DNA of 64,000 nucleotides from JAGVSR01 sp963742405 (GCA_963742405.1 CAVUMB010000005.1:124001-188000), one strand, 5' to 3'; shown: positions 1 to 9,610, counted from the stretch's first letter. The notes: generated from the letters alone by a model not told the origin. Program-made: numbers and translations.

Positions 1-1719
1 CACGGCAAGGTAGAGGTGCCCGTTCTCGATCAGCTCCGGCATCTCCTGATAGAAAAACGTGATCAGCAGCGACGCAATGTGGGCGCCATCGACATCGGCA
101 TCGGTCATCACGATCACGCGCTGGTAGCGCAGATCTTCGTCGCGATATTTCGATCCCGTGCCGACACCGAGCGCCTGGATGAGGTCGGAGAGCAGCTGGT
201 TTGCCGACATCTTCGCCGACGAAGCGTTGGCGACATTCAAGATCTTTCCACGCAGCGGCAAGATGGCCTGCGTCTCGCGATCACGCGCGCTCTTGGCCGA
301 ACCGCCGGCGCTATCGCCTTCGACGATGAAAATTTCCGTGCCGGCCGCCTGCTGGATCGAGCAGTCGGCGAGCTTGCCGGGAAGCCGCAGCTTGCGCGTC
401 GCGGACTGGCGCGAGACTTCCTTTTCGCGGCGGCGCTTCAAGCGGTCATCCGCCTGCTCGATGGTCCATTCGAGTAGCTTGGTCGCGGATATCGGACTGT
501 CGGCAAGCCAGTGGTCGAACGCATCCTTCACCGCATTTTCCACAATGCGCTGCGCTTCGACGGTGGCCAACTTGTCCTTGGTCTGACCTTGGAACTCAGG
601 TTCGCGAATGAAGACCGACAGCATCGCCGCAGCCGTGCCCATCACGTCCTCGGCCGTGATCTGCTGCGCCTTCTTGTTGCCGACCCGCTCGCCGAATTCA
701 CGCAGCGATTTCGACAGCGCCGCGCGGAACCCGTTTTCGTGCGTGCCGCCCTCACCAGTTGGAATGGTGTTGCAGTACGAGCGGCAGAAGCCGTCCTCAT
801 CCGAAATCCAAGCGACCGCCCACTCGACGGAACCGTGCTTGCCATCCTTCTCGATGTTGCCGGCAAAAATGTCCTTGCTGACCAGCGTCCGTCCGGCGAT
901 CTCGGATGCCAGATAATCCTTGAGGCCGCCGGGGAAGTGAAACACGGCTTCTGCCGGTGTGTCGTCCTTGATCAGCGCGGGATCGCAACTCCAGCGGATT
1001 TCGACGCCGCCGAAGAGATACGCCTTCGAGCGGGCCATCTTTAAAAGACGCGCCGGCTTGAATTGCGCGCTCTTCCCGAAGATCATCTCATCGGGACGAA
1101 AGCGAACTTTCGTGCCACGGCGGTTGTGAATGGAGCCCAGCTTTTCGAGCTTGGTAATAGGAAGGCCGCGCGAAAACACCATCCGGTAGAGTTGCTGGCC
1201 GCGCGCGACTTCTACTTCGCACGTTTCCGACAGCGCGTTCACCACCGACACGCCGACGCCGTGCAGACCGCCAGAGGTTTGATAGGCCTTGCCATCGAAT
1301 TTGCCGCCCGCGTGCAGCGTGCACATAATGACTTCAAGCGCGCTTTTCTTGGGATATTTCGGGTGCGGATCAATAGGAATTCCGCGCCCATTGTCCGCGA
1401 CAGACAGGAACCCGTCGGCATCGAGCCGCACCTCGATGAACGTCGCGTGGCCGGCGACGGCCTCGTCCATGGAGTTGTCGATCACTTCCGCGAAGAGGTG
1501 GTGCAGCGCCTTTTCATCCGTGCCGCCTACGTACATGCCGGGCCGGCGGCGCACGGGCTCGAGGCCTTCTAGCACCTCGATATCGGCGGCCGTATAGTTA
1601 TCGGAGGCATCACCCGATTTGCGGCGGGCAGCTTTATCGGTCATGACGGTTTCCGGTTGGGCGGTTTCCGGTTGGGCAGTGTCCAGTGCGGCGAAGAGGT
1701 CGCGTTGCGATTGGACCAT
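1..1719 (-). CDS. parE: DNA topoisomerase IV subunit B (ParE), C-terminus cut by window edge
   Basis: ATPase and TOPRIM subunit of topoisomerase IV, which decatenates daughter chromosomes with ParC. The 573 codons present show the GHKL fold: N-box EVIDNSMDEA near residues 78-87, DNGRG at 109-113 and GGLHGVG at 150-156. The TOPRIM residues follow: E467 in EGDSAGG and the DADVD acidic triad at 540-544. The opening YTAADIEVLEGLEPVRRRPG and FDHWLADSP further on match alphaproteobacterial ParE better than GyrB. The frame is open to base 1, so the C-terminus lies outside. The first ATG (1719) precedes a tandem QPETA repeat; a second ATG at 1644 (MTDKAARR) is an alternative start. Confidence 0.93.
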   Translation of the reverse strand, partial: MVQSQRDLFAALDTAQPETAQPETVMTDKAARRKSGDASDNYTAADIEVLEGLEPVRRRPGMYVGGTDEKALHHLFAEVIDNSMDEAVAGHATFIEVRLDADGFLSVADNGRGIPIDPHPKYPKKSALEVIMCTLHAGGKFDGKAYQTSGGLHGVGVSVVNALSETCEVEVARGQQLYRMVFSRGLPITKLEKLGSIHNRRGTKVRFRPDEMIFGKSAQFKPARLLKMARSKAYLFGGVEIRWSCDPALIKDDTPAEAVFHFPGGLKDYLASEIAGRTLVSKDIFAGNIEKDGKHGSVEWAVAWISDEDGFCRSYCNTIPTGEGGTHENGFRAALSKSLREFGERVGNKKAQQITAEDVMGTAAAMLSVFIREPEFQGQTKDKLATVEAQRIVENAVKDAFDHWLADSPISATKLLEWTIEQADDRLKRRREKEVSRQSATRKLRLPGKLADCSIQQAAGTEIFIVEGDSAGGSAKSARDRETQAILPLRGKILNVANASSAKMSANQLLSDLIQALGVGTGSKYRDEDLRYQRVIVMTDADVDGAHIASLLITFFYQEMPELIENGHLYLAV

Positions 1720-1895
1720 GCGCGCATCCTTCTTCTCTGACGAAGAGTTCCGGCCCGGCAGCGGACGGGATACAAGGGCGCGCGAGCCCGAATCTGGTGG
1801 TGAAGATCGCCACTGAGTTCGCACGGATCAACCCGGCAATCAAGCAGCCCTCCAGCAACACCTCATCTGCGACATTGATATCGAACAAAGCAATT

Positions 1896-2660
1896 TCAAG
1901 GACTTGCGAGCAGCCATTGGTTGCAACCCAAGAGCAGCAAAATAAGCACGGCGAGCCGGTAGAGGCGAAGATGGAAGCCGCGTTGGCCCAGATAATCGCC
2001 GGCCGCGTAACCGGCTGTGATGACGCCAGCGAACAAAAGTTCGCCGGCTTGCTGGTTGCCGCCGACGACGAGTGGATTGTCAGTCGGGCTCTGGTCGTGT
2101 CCCAGTAGAAAGACGACGATCAATGCGCCCATGATCAAAAGGCTCGGAGCGGTCATGCCTTCGAATAAGCCCCACTGGCGATCCAGCGGCGTGCCGGTCA
2201 GTCGGGCCGCCACCCGCGCGCCCAGTCCGATCATCGCCAGAAACACCGCCAATGCCACCGCCGCCTGCACATGCGCATGGGGATAGAACCCAAGCCGGTC
2301 ATAGAGCGACAACCAGAAATCGAAATTCCACGTCATCCATCGACCTAGGAGATCGATAAACGGCCGCGACATGGGGATGTGCCAGGCAAGTTGCGACAGC
2401 ACGGTCAAGGCCGCACCGAACGTGCCCAACAGCGCAATCGCCTCCCGACCAATCCACGACGCCAGCGAACGGCGGCGGCGTTTTGATTGTCCGCCGGGTG
2501 CTGCCGGAGCCTGCAGCTCGCGCGGTTCGTCAGGCTTCAACGTCGTGCCAGGGGCCGGGCGCTGCGCGAGTACCGCAACCCGCTTCTGCTGGAACGGCCA
2601 CCACGTCGCCTGGGTGCGCTGGACCGTCGGCGGGCGGTTGCCCAAGTCGATTTTGGTCAT
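1896..2660 (-). CDS. hypothetical multi-pass membrane protein
   Basis: Predicted 254-residue inner-membrane protein of unknown function. The first ~75 residues are polar and basic (ending SKRRRRS), then about six hydrophobic stretches follow, starting with a segment around EAIALLGTFGAALTVLSQLA and ending with LAVLILLLLGC. I chose the ATG at 2660 (MTKIDLGN) because it begins just after the stop of the upstream small gene; an earlier in-frame ATG at 2756 would overlap that gene heavily. The two genes are probably co-transcribed. I do not recognise a family. Confidence 0.7.
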   Translation of the reverse strand: MTKIDLGNRPPTVQRTQATWWPFQQKRVAVLAQRPAPGTTLKPDEPRELQAPAAPGGQSKRRRRSLASWIGREAIALLGTFGAALTVLSQLAWHIPMSRPFIDLLGRWMTWNFDFWLSLYDRLGFYPHAHVQAAVALAVFLAMIGLGARVAARLTGTPLDRQWGLFEGMTAPSLLIMGALIVVFLLGHDQSPTDNPLVVGGNQQAGELLFAGVITAGYAAGDYLGQRGFHLRLYRLAVLILLLLGCNQWLLASP

Positions 2661-2670
2661 GAATGTCGCA

Positions 2671-2862
2671 TCATGAGCGCTGCCGCAGCGCAAACGCGAG
2701 AATGCCGGCCACCGCGCCAATGCAGCCGGATGCCAGCACTTCGTAAAGCACGACATCCTCCAGCGTCGCGGCGCCCCATGTACTTCGGCTAACGGTATAA
2801 ACGACGCCGATGACCGCGCCGAGCGTGCCCGCGAAGGCGGCTTCTTGAGGGGAGAGGTTCAT
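2671..2862 (-). CDS. small hypothetical membrane protein (63 aa)
   Basis: Short protein with two likely membrane spans: AAFAGTLGAVIGVVYTVS near the N-terminus and a GCIGAVAGILAFAL segment before a basic RQRS end. An AGGAGAGG-like Shine-Dalgarno sequence does not precede the start; support comes from composition and from the 10-base spacing to the larger membrane-protein gene downstream. Function unknown. The pair could form a small membrane complex, but this is only suggested by adjacency. Confidence 0.55.
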   Translation of the reverse strand: MNLSPQEAAFAGTLGAVIGVVYTVSRSTWGAATLEDVVLYEVLASGCIGAVAGILAFALRQRS

Positions 2863-2887
2863 GGGACGAGCAAGCGCATCGGTCGCT

Positions 2888-3019
2888 CTACTGCGCCGCT
2901 GCAGGTCTATCTAGACTCTGTTGCTCTGCAATTGGCGCATCCGCAAAAACAAACAGATACGCCAGCATGGAAAAGACGCAGATCGCCGCTGCAAACATCA
3001 TCATGTGCTTCGTATGCAT
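2888..3019 (-). CDS. possible 43-aa single-span membrane protein
   Basis: A short frame starting MHTKHMMMFAAAICVF with one hydrophobic span and a polar tail rich in A, Q and D. A longer start at 3082 exists, but its N-terminus looks non-coding. No clear ribosome-binding site. It fills the space between the pirin gene and the small membrane genes. It could be a spurious frame. Confidence 0.35.
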   Translation of the reverse strand: MHTKHMMMFAAAICVFSMLAYLFVFADAPIAEQQSLDRPAAAQ

Positions 3020-3097
3020 TAAATAATCTTTCGCTATTTGAGCTGAAGCGTATGTGCCTTGTCCAGCAGGCGCAAGGCCCAAGGAAGGCCTCGCCGT

Positions 3098-4015
3098 CTA
3101 TTCGGGCAGAGGAATGAACTCGGATGCATCGCCGGGGACGGTGTCGAAGCGGCCCTGCCGCCAGTCCGCCTTGGCTTGATCGATCCGCTCCTTGGACGAG
3201 GAGACGAAATTCCACCAGATATGCCGCGGTCCGTCCATCGGTTCACCGCCGACGATCATCAGGCGCGATTGTGCGGTTGCCAGGATCGAAATTCGGTCGC
3301 CTGGCCGGAAGACGAGCAACCGGCCGGATCCGAACGTCTGGCCTGCGATATCGATCTCGCCGGACACGATAAAGACGCCGCGCTCCTCGTAGTCGGGATC
3401 GAGCGGCAGCACAGCTCCGGGCGCGAGGACCGCTTCGGCATAAACGCTGGTGTGGGGAAATTGCGCCGGCGACGTTTCCCCGTAGATCGATCCCATGATG
3501 AGCCGCACGCGTTTTCCTTCCCCGACGATGCGCGGAAGGTCTGCCTCGGCGTGGTGGACAAAGGCGGGCGCGCTCTCTTCGTGCGACTTAGGCAACGCCG
3601 CCCACGCCTGGATACCAAACAGGCGCGAGCCGTTGGCTTTCAACTCAGGCGCGGTTCGTTCCGAATGCACGATGCCGCGCCCGGAAGTCATCAAGTTGAG
3701 TGCGCCCGGACGAATGTTCAGTTCGGTACCCAGGCTGTCGCGGTGCATGATCTCGCCATCGAAAAGATAGGTGACGGTGGCAAGGCCGATGTGGGGATGC
3801 GGGCGCACGTCGACGCCGTGGCCGATCAAGAATTCAGCCGGGCCCATTTGATCGAAGAATATAAATGGCCCGATCATTTGCTTGCCCGCCGCCGGGAGCG
3901 CACGCCGGACCTCGAAACCGCCAAGATCGCGGGCGCGCGGAACGATGACCTGTTCGATGAGATCGCATGTCGTTGCGTCGCCCGGTTTCGGATCGGCACA
4001 GGGTTGCCAGCTCAT
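3098..4015 (-). CDS. pirin family protein
   Basis: Cupin-fold pirin of 305 residues. The N-terminal half carries the typical pirin stretch GPFIFFDQMGP, DVRPHPHIGLATVTYLFDGE and HRDSLG, with the metal-binding His residues of HPHIG and then HSERT. The C-terminal half has the second cupin barrel (ERGVFIVSGEIDIAG, HIWWNFVSS). Bacterial pirins are reported as quercetinases or redox regulators; the substrate here cannot be read from sequence. The ATG at 4015 is preceded by a strong AGGAGG, which fixes the start and excludes the 90-residue upstream extension. Transcribed alone or with the small membrane gene behind it. Confidence 0.88.
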   Translation of the reverse strand: MSWQPCADPKPGDATTCDLIEQVIVPRARDLGGFEVRRALPAAGKQMIGPFIFFDQMGPAEFLIGHGVDVRPHPHIGLATVTYLFDGEIMHRDSLGTELNIRPGALNLMTSGRGIVHSERTAPELKANGSRLFGIQAWAALPKSHEESAPAFVHHAEADLPRIVGEGKRVRLIMGSIYGETSPAQFPHTSVYAEAVLAPGAVLPLDPDYEERGVFIVSGEIDIAGQTFGSGRLLVFRPGDRISILATAQSRLMIVGGEPMDGPRHIWWNFVSSSKERIDQAKADWRQGRFDTVPGDASEFIPLPE

Positions 4016-4103
4016 GATCTTCCTCCTCGCGCGCATCTGCGGGATCGAGTCTGACACGAGCCGAGCCGCGAAAAAAGGACGCCCCCACCGCTTGAGGCGC
4101 GCG

Positions 4104-4358
4104 TCACAGGACGAGCGCGCTGGCTCCCAGGATCGCGGCGATTGCGACAAACACCCAGACGACGACGACGGCTTCGGAAACGCCCAGATAAGCGAGCACG
4201 CCGACAAGGAAGATGGCGACCGCCGCACCCCAGAACGTCGGGTTATGATGCTTCGGCCAGACGTTGTGCACCATCTTTCCCGCAATGATGGCGCCCACGG
4301 CGATCAGCACCATCAATCCGACACTCCGCGGATCTTGTAGTTTCTCAAGCCAGCCCAT
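4104..4358 (-). CDS. small hypothetical membrane protein (84 aa)
   Basis: Three hydrophobic stretches separated by short loops: SVGLMVLIAVGAIIAG, a segment around FWGAAVAIFLVGVLAYLG and a C-terminal AVVVVWVFVAIAAILGASAL. The start at 4358 (MGWLEKLQDP) has a GGGGGA upstream; an earlier ATG at 4388 is less likely. The stop lies about 90 bases upstream of the pirin start on the same strand. No family recognised. Confidence 0.6.
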   Translation of the reverse strand: MGWLEKLQDPRSVGLMVLIAVGAIIAGKMVHNVWPKHHNPTFWGAAVAIFLVGVLAYLGVSEAVVVVWVFVAIAAILGASALVL

Positions 4359-4518
4359 GCGTCCCCCGAATACCGTGCACGGTCGCAAACTGCCACGAAG
4401 GCGTTATGTCCTCCACTCCCCATACGGTGAAGCTGCGGATTGTTTTCTGCCGATCTCCGGCCTGTTATGCTCTGGCTAGGGTGTAAGGCCGCCCAAAATG
4501 CGAGGAGGAGTGAGGGGG

Positions 4519-4707
4519 ATGTTCGATCTGCTGTTGCGAGTGGCCGGCAGCATTGTCATCGGATGGTTGCTCGGCGCTGCCGCCGGGCTATCGATATCGC
4601 GCGTTGTTTATAGCGGGACGGCTGAACAACTCCCGATCATCCTGATCCCGATCACGATTTTCGTTGTATTCCTGGCCTCATATGCCCTTGTTCCAAAACG
4701 CCCGTAG
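4519..4707 (+). CDS. small hypothetical membrane protein (62 aa)
   Basis: Two hydrophobic spans (VAGSIVIGWLLGAAAGLSI and LIPITIFVVFLASYAL) joined by a polar loop, ending in a basic PKRP. The ATG at 4519 sits about 8 bases after GAGGAGGAG, an excellent ribosome-binding site; the ATG at 4498 lies upstream of that site and is rejected. Function unknown. It stands alone, divergent from the gene on its left. Confidence 0.6.
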   Translation: MFDLLLRVAGSIVIGWLLGAAAGLSISRVVYSGTAEQLPIILIPITIFVVFLASYALVPKRP

Positions 4708-4864
4708 CTTGCACCATCGAACGAGATGCTCGTGATGCGACTTGACTTATTTGTCGCAGAGTTGGGTCTAAAGCTCCCTAAGCGCGTATAGTGGTTGTGG
4801 AAAACAGCGCGTCAGTCCGCGCAGCGCGCCTCGACACGGCGCCGAAAGCACCGGAGATACAACA

Positions 4865-6280
4865 TTGACCGCACATTTTCCTTCCGCGCCACACGGAGCG
4901 CCAGCGGCAGGGCGCGATCGCGCGGGGCGGGTCACCCCGGGTGAAATGGAAGCCTTCAAGGCGCGCGATAACTGGACCAACTGGCGCTACCTGGCTTTGA
5001 ATTGGTTTGTGATCGCCGGCACGGCGTTTCTCGCCATCTGGGGCGAAAGTCAGTTGCGCGCCTTGGGCTACGGCTGGGAGGCGATCCTGCCACTGGCCAT
5101 CGTCGCAATTATTGTCATGGGCGCATCGCAACACCAGCTCGGCGGCGCCATTCACGAAGGCACCCACTACCAACTGTTCGCCAACCGCACGCTCAACGAA
5201 GCAGCATCCGACTGGCTCGCCGGCTTCCCAATTTATACTTCCACGCATCACTACCGTCTGCACCACATGGCGCATCATCAGTTTGTGAATGATCCCGAGC
5301 GCGATCCAATCTTTGGCCAGGCCGACGAGAGCGGCCATTGGCTCGATTTTCCACTGACGCATGTCGAACTGGTGAAAGGCCTCGCCCGGCTTTTATGGCT
5401 TCCGAACCTCGTCAAATATACCATTGCCCGCGCCCGCTACAGTGCACTCGGCCTGGGTAAAAATCCCTATGGCGACCCCAAACGTCCCGGTCATCAGGCG
5501 GCGCAATCGGTCGGCATTCTGTTTGCAGCCGTCGTACCGGCCGTACTGATCGGTATGATGCTAGCCGGCTTCGGCGCCGCAGCCGTGATGGGCACGTTCT
5601 TCGCTATCTGGGCTGCAACCGTGCTGTTCTATGCCGTGATTCCTGAAGACTGGTTCGCATCGGGTCGCGTCGAGCCTGTCATTTCTCATCGCGTCGGATC
5701 GATCGCGCGCGTTTCGTTCATGGCCATCGTTTATGGCACGCTGACCGCCATCGATCTGACCGGATACGAGAAGGCGTGGATGTACTACGGCCTTTATTGG
5801 ATCGTCCCGCTGTTCACGACGTTTCCGGTGTTCATGATCTTTCGTGAGTGGATTCAGCACGGCAATGCCGATCGCGGGCGGTACACGAACTCTCGCGTCA
5901 TCCTCACTGGACCGCTGTTTCGCTATGCCGTCCTGCCCTGGGGGATGGAGTACCATCAGCCCCACCACCTCATGGCAACGGTGCCGCACTATAAACTGCG
6001 CCGGTTCCACGAGCGGCTGTTGCAAGACAGCGAGTATGCAGAAAGGGCGCAAATTGTAGAAGGTCTCTACGGACGCGAGAGCGGTGGCAAGCCGACGGCA
6101 TTCGGTGTTCTGCTAAAGGAGCACGCGCCGAAATCGCGCGCCGCGGTTCACGTTGATGAAACAGTCCTCGAGCGCGCTGACTTGAGCGACCGCGCGGCGT
6201 TGGAGCGTGAAAAGCAGGACTCGCTGAAGGGCGAACCGAGCAGTGCCGGGCGCGATGTTCGACGCGACGCGGCGGAATAG
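4865..6280 (+). CDS. membrane fatty acid desaturase family protein
   Basis: Integral-membrane di-iron desaturase/hydroxylase of 471 residues. Three histidine boxes are visible: HEGTH at 97-101, HHYRLHH plus HH at 128-138, and HQPHH at 364-368. Hydrophobic spans lie between and around the boxes, with a charged ~80-residue C-terminal tail. The substrate could be an acyl lipid or a carotenoid and is not decidable here. The start is a TTG at 4865 about 8 bases after a GGAG; no in-frame ATG lies near the conserved N-terminus. The upstream region holds a TATAGT hexamer at 4787-4792 that could be a -10 element. Confidence 0.85.
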   Translation: MTAHFPSAPHGAPAAGRDRAGRVTPGEMEAFKARDNWTNWRYLALNWFVIAGTAFLAIWGESQLRALGYGWEAILPLAIVAIIVMGASQHQLGGAIHEGTHYQLFANRTLNEAASDWLAGFPIYTSTHHYRLHHMAHHQFVNDPERDPIFGQADESGHWLDFPLTHVELVKGLARLLWLPNLVKYTIARARYSALGLGKNPYGDPKRPGHQAAQSVGILFAAVVPAVLIGMMLAGFGAAAVMGTFFAIWAATVLFYAVIPEDWFASGRVEPVISHRVGSIARVSFMAIVYGTLTAIDLTGYEKAWMYYGLYWIVPLFTTFPVFMIFREWIQHGNADRGRYTNSRVILTGPLFRYAVLPWGMEYHQPHHLMATVPHYKLRRFHERLLQDSEYAERAQIVEGLYGRESGGKPTAFGVLLKEHAPKSRAAVHVDETVLERADLSDRAALEREKQDSLKGEPSSAGRDVRRDAAE

Positions 6281-6327
6281 AACCTATCCGGGGCATGCGC
6301 TGGGTTGGTTGTCACGCGAGGTGATGA

Positions 6328-6528
6328 ATGACGCAGGCATTGACCGCTATTCTAGTTGGCTGCATCGCGGCAATTACAATGTCGTTGGTGCTACCCGCAT
6401 CCGCAAAAATCTCGTCCATGAGTGGCGCTTATGACGGCCGGGGTAAGCCGCCTGAGAAAGTCACCGTTCCACCAAAGAAGCTAAGGAAGACCCCACGCAC
6501 CGACACGACCCCGCAGGGCGGCAATTGA
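6328..6528 (+). CDS. small secreted protein with signal peptide
   Basis: A 66-residue frame with an N-terminal signal peptide (hydrophobic core LTAILVGCIAAITMSLVL, likely cleaved after PASA) and a short, basic, proline- and threonine-rich mature part. A GAGGTG precedes the ATG. The gene sits 47 bases after the desaturase on the same strand and could be co-transcribed. No family recognised. Confidence 0.5.
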   Translation: MTQALTAILVGCIAAITMSLVLPASAKISSMSGAYDGRGKPPEKVTVPPKKLRKTPRTDTTPQGGN

Positions 6529-6580
6529 CCGAGCGCTGCGTTAGCGGTTTGCCCCAGGCCAAACCCGATGCGTTGTGGCG

Positions 6581-8743
6581 TTACTCCGCAGCCAGCTTCG
6601 CATAGCCTAATTGTTCGTTCAGTTTGATGATCAGGTCGGCGGCTGCGATGGGGATGTTGGTGCCCGGGCCGAACACGGCTTTGGCGCCCGCACTGAACAG
6701 CGCGTCGTAGTCGCCGGGCGGGATCACGCCGCCGACGACGATCATGATATCCTCGCGGCCTTCCTTGGCCAGCGCTTCGCGCAGTTCCGGCACCAGCGTC
6801 AGGTGACCGGCGGCCAGCGATGACACGCCGACAACATGCACGTCATTCTCAACCGCTTGCCGCGCGGCTTCCGTGGCGGTCGCAAACAGCGGTCCGATAT
6901 CGACGTCGAAGCCGAGATCGGCGAACGCCGTCGCGATGACTTTCTGGCCGCGGTCGTGCCCATCCTGGCCGAGCTTGGCAATGAGGATGCGCGGACGACG
7001 GCCGTCGTGCGTTTCGAATTCCTCGACAAGCTTTTGCGCCTTGATAACGTCGCTGCTCATGGCTGCCTCCGAACGGTAGACGCCCGAAATCGCACGGATC
7101 TCGGCGCGGTGGCGTGTGAAGACTTTCTCCATCGCTTCCGACATTTCACCGACCGTGGCCTTCGCCCGGGCCGCCTTTACGCACAGGTCGAGGAGGTTGG
7201 CGCTTCCTTTGGCACCTTCCGTCAAGGCGCTGAGGGCAGCTTGCGTCTCCGCCTCATTGCGCTCCGCCCTGAGCCGCTTCAACTTGGCGATCTGCGCTTC
7301 GCGCACCGCCACGTTGTCGACTTTGAGAAGGTTGATCTTGGCGTCCCCGTCGATGCGGAATTTGTTAACGCCGGTGATGGTCTGTTTGCCGGTATCGATG
7401 CGCGCCTGCGTGCGGGCGGCGGCTTCCTCGATGCGCATTTTCGGAATACCGGCATCAATGGCCTTCGCCATGCCGCCAAGTTCCTCGACCTCCGCGATGT
7501 GTTCCATAGCTTTCTGCGCCAGTTCGTAGGTCAGCCGTTCGACGTAGTGGCTGCCGCCCCACGGATCGATCACGCGCGTGGTGCCGCTTTCCTGCTGTAG
7601 GAGCAGCTGCGTATTGCGCGCGATGCGGGCGGAAAAGTCGGTCGGCAGAGCGATCGCCTCGTCGAGCCCGTTGGTGTGCAGCGATTGTGTATGCCCCTGC
7701 GTAGCCGCCATCGCTTCGAGACACGTGCGCGTCACGTTGTTGAACACGTCCTGCGCGGTCAGCGACCATCCGGACGTTTGCGAGTGCGTGCGCAGCGACA
7801 GCGAACGAACGTCTTTCGGATTGAACTCTTCCTTGATCAGCTTCGCCCAAAGCAGACGCGCGGCGCGCATCTTGGCGATCTCCATGAAAAAGTTTGTGCC
7901 AATGGCCCAGAAGAACGATAGGCGCGGTGCGAACGCATCGATACCAAGACCGCTGGCGACGCCGGCACGGACGTACTCGACGCCATCGGCGAGTGTGTAG
8001 GCCAGTTCAAGATCGGCGGTCGCACCGGCTTCCTGCATGTGATAGCCGGAAATCGAAATCGAATTGAATTTCGGCATCGTCTGGGACGTGTAGGTAAAAA
8101 TATCCGACACGATCCGCATCGAAGGCAGCGGCGGATAAATGTAGGTGTTGCGCACCATGAATTCTTTCAGAATATCGTTCTGAATAGTGCCGGCCAGTTT
8201 GTCCGGCGCAACGCCTTGTTCCTCGCCCGCAATAATGTACAGCGCCAGAACCGGTAGGACCGCGCCGTTCATGGTCATCGAAACGGTCATCTGCTCAAGC
8301 GGAATACCGTCGAACAGCGTGCGCATGTCATAGATGGAATCGATCGCCACGCCGGCCATGCCGACGTCGCCTTTGACGCGAGGATGATCGCTATCGTAGC
8401 CGCGATGGGTCGCCAGATCGAACGCAATGGAAAGACCCTTCTGTCCCGCCGCGATATTGCGGCGATAGAAGGCGTTGGATTCCTCGGCGGTTGAAAATCC
8501 GGCATATTGCCGGACCGTCCACGGCTGCGTGACGTACATGGTTGGATAGGGTCCGCGCACGAACGGCGCGATGCCGGGCCAAGTGCCGAGAAAATCGAGG
8601 CTGGCCGTATCGGCGCCGGTATACACCGGCTTGACGGGAATACCCTCAGGAGTTGCCCAGGTCTCGCCATCCATGGTCGGCGCGGCAGCACCCGCGGATG
8701 GCGTGCCGAGGTCGATGGTGGTGAAATCGGGAATTCGGGTCAT
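6581..8743 (-). CDS. mcmA: methylmalonyl-CoA mutase large (catalytic, B12-binding) subunit
   Basis: Adenosylcobalamin-dependent interconversion of methylmalonyl-CoA and succinyl-CoA (also named scpA or mutB). The 720-residue protein has the substrate-barrel segment TMYVTQPWTVRQYAGFST and the C-terminal cobalamin domain with the DxHxxG base-off motif at D594, H596, G599, followed by VIATAFADLGFDVDIGPLF. In serine-cycle methylotrophs this enzyme works in the ethylmalonyl-CoA route that regenerates glyoxylate. The start at 8743 is chosen by homology to the N-terminus MTRIPDF. The partner subunit is on the same strand about 900 bases upstream, separated by an opposing gene. Confidence 0.96.
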   Translation of the reverse strand: MTRIPDFTTIDLGTPSAGAAAPTMDGETWATPEGIPVKPVYTGADTASLDFLGTWPGIAPFVRGPYPTMYVTQPWTVRQYAGFSTAEESNAFYRRNIAAGQKGLSIAFDLATHRGYDSDHPRVKGDVGMAGVAIDSIYDMRTLFDGIPLEQMTVSMTMNGAVLPVLALYIIAGEEQGVAPDKLAGTIQNDILKEFMVRNTYIYPPLPSMRIVSDIFTYTSQTMPKFNSISISGYHMQEAGATADLELAYTLADGVEYVRAGVASGLGIDAFAPRLSFFWAIGTNFFMEIAKMRAARLLWAKLIKEEFNPKDVRSLSLRTHSQTSGWSLTAQDVFNNVTRTCLEAMAATQGHTQSLHTNGLDEAIALPTDFSARIARNTQLLLQQESGTTRVIDPWGGSHYVERLTYELAQKAMEHIAEVEELGGMAKAIDAGIPKMRIEEAAARTQARIDTGKQTITGVNKFRIDGDAKINLLKVDNVAVREAQIAKLKRLRAERNEAETQAALSALTEGAKGSANLLDLCVKAARAKATVGEMSEAMEKVFTRHRAEIRAISGVYRSEAAMSSDVIKAQKLVEEFETHDGRRPRILIAKLGQDGHDRGQKVIATAFADLGFDVDIGPLFATATEAARQAVENDVHVVGVSSLAAGHLTLVPELREALAKEGREDIMIVVGGVIPPGDYDALFSAGAKAVFGPGTNIPIAAADLIIKLNEQLGYAKLAAE

Positions 8744-8851
8744 GTTGATCTCTGGCAGAGGCTCTTTTCGCATCCCCTGGTAGCATACAAGGAAAACAGA
8801 ACGCGATGCGGCGAACATCGCCACGGGACGCCAACAGGAGATTACACGGTC

Positions 8852-9610
8852 ATGTCGGTGGTAGCCAAACGATTGAAGCAAATCAATACGCTAGCGCTGT
8901 GGGCGATCATTGCTCAACTCGCGGTCCCGGCCGCCCTGCCGGCGACGGCGGCACCCGCTGGCAGCGCGCCCCCGCAGGCGGTCGCCTCGCCCGAACCGGT
9001 GCTCATACTAGAGGCTCCTGCCGGGCATTGCGCCTACGATGCGTCTGAAACCGGTAAGCCAACGTGGAGTACGGGGTTCGAGCCTGGGCTGAAATCTGGC
9101 ACCGAACTCGTGGCGCTCTATGTGCCTTGCGTGGCTTTGCAGGCGGTCCGGTCGGGAACGGCCGAATGGCTACCCGAGTGGGTCGCAATCGAAAAGAATA
9201 CGGTCACCTATCCAAGTGATGATGAACGAAGCCTCGGCTCTCATGGCGCGGTCAAACGACTGTGCGAGGACGCCCAGTCGTCGAGATGGGGCCATCCGCG
9301 CTACATGGGCGAGGATTTCGCCACGCTTGTGCAGAAAGCCGGCGAGAAATTGAGTTCCAGCACTCCGGTTGTGTTCCTGGGTGTCATCGGCGAGGACGAG
9401 CACGCGTGCTACCTCTCTGCCGTGCGTGTCGTCAATTCACCCTCCGGTAAACCACTGAAGTTTCTCATCGTCACAGCCTTTATGCAGGCCGGCGACCGGT
9501 GGGTAACGCAGTCGTTCCGCCGCGAACTACAGTCAACACGGGACGGTGCCGAAGCCGTTCTGACTTCGGCCAAAAAGGAATCCAAATCTTTTTCCGACAA
9601 GAACCGTTGA
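8852..9610 (+). CDS. exported protein of unknown function
   Basis: A 252-residue protein with a signal peptide (INTLALWAIIAQLAVPAAL, cleavage near ATA-AP) and an Ala/Pro-rich linker before a folded domain with four cysteines. An AGGAG lies 11 bases before the ATG at 8852. It is transcribed against, and sits between, the two methylmalonyl-CoA mutase subunit genes, leaving only 26 bases to the small subunit's stop. No family recognised. Confidence 0.7.
   Translation: MSVVAKRLKQINTLALWAIIAQLAVPAALPATAAPAGSAPPQAVASPEPVLILEAPAGHCAYDASETGKPTWSTGFEPGLKSGTELVALYVPCVALQAVRSGTAEWLPEWVAIEKNTVTYPSDDERSLGSHGAVKRLCEDAQSSRWGHPRYMGEDFATLVQKAGEKLSSSTPVVFLGVIGEDEHACYLSAVRVVNSPSGKPLKFLIVTAFMQAGDRWVTQSFRRELQSTRDGAEAVLTSAKKESKSFSDKNR

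Noticed and set aside
1..1719. Calling the first gene gyrB
   Set aside because: The N-terminal and FDHWLADSP segments fit ParE; GyrB would normally carry a different N-terminus and spacing.
8507..8851. N-terminal extension of the exported-protein frame opposite the mutase gene
   Set aside because: The signal peptide and ribosome-binding site at 8836-8852 fix a later start; the extension is antisense shadow.
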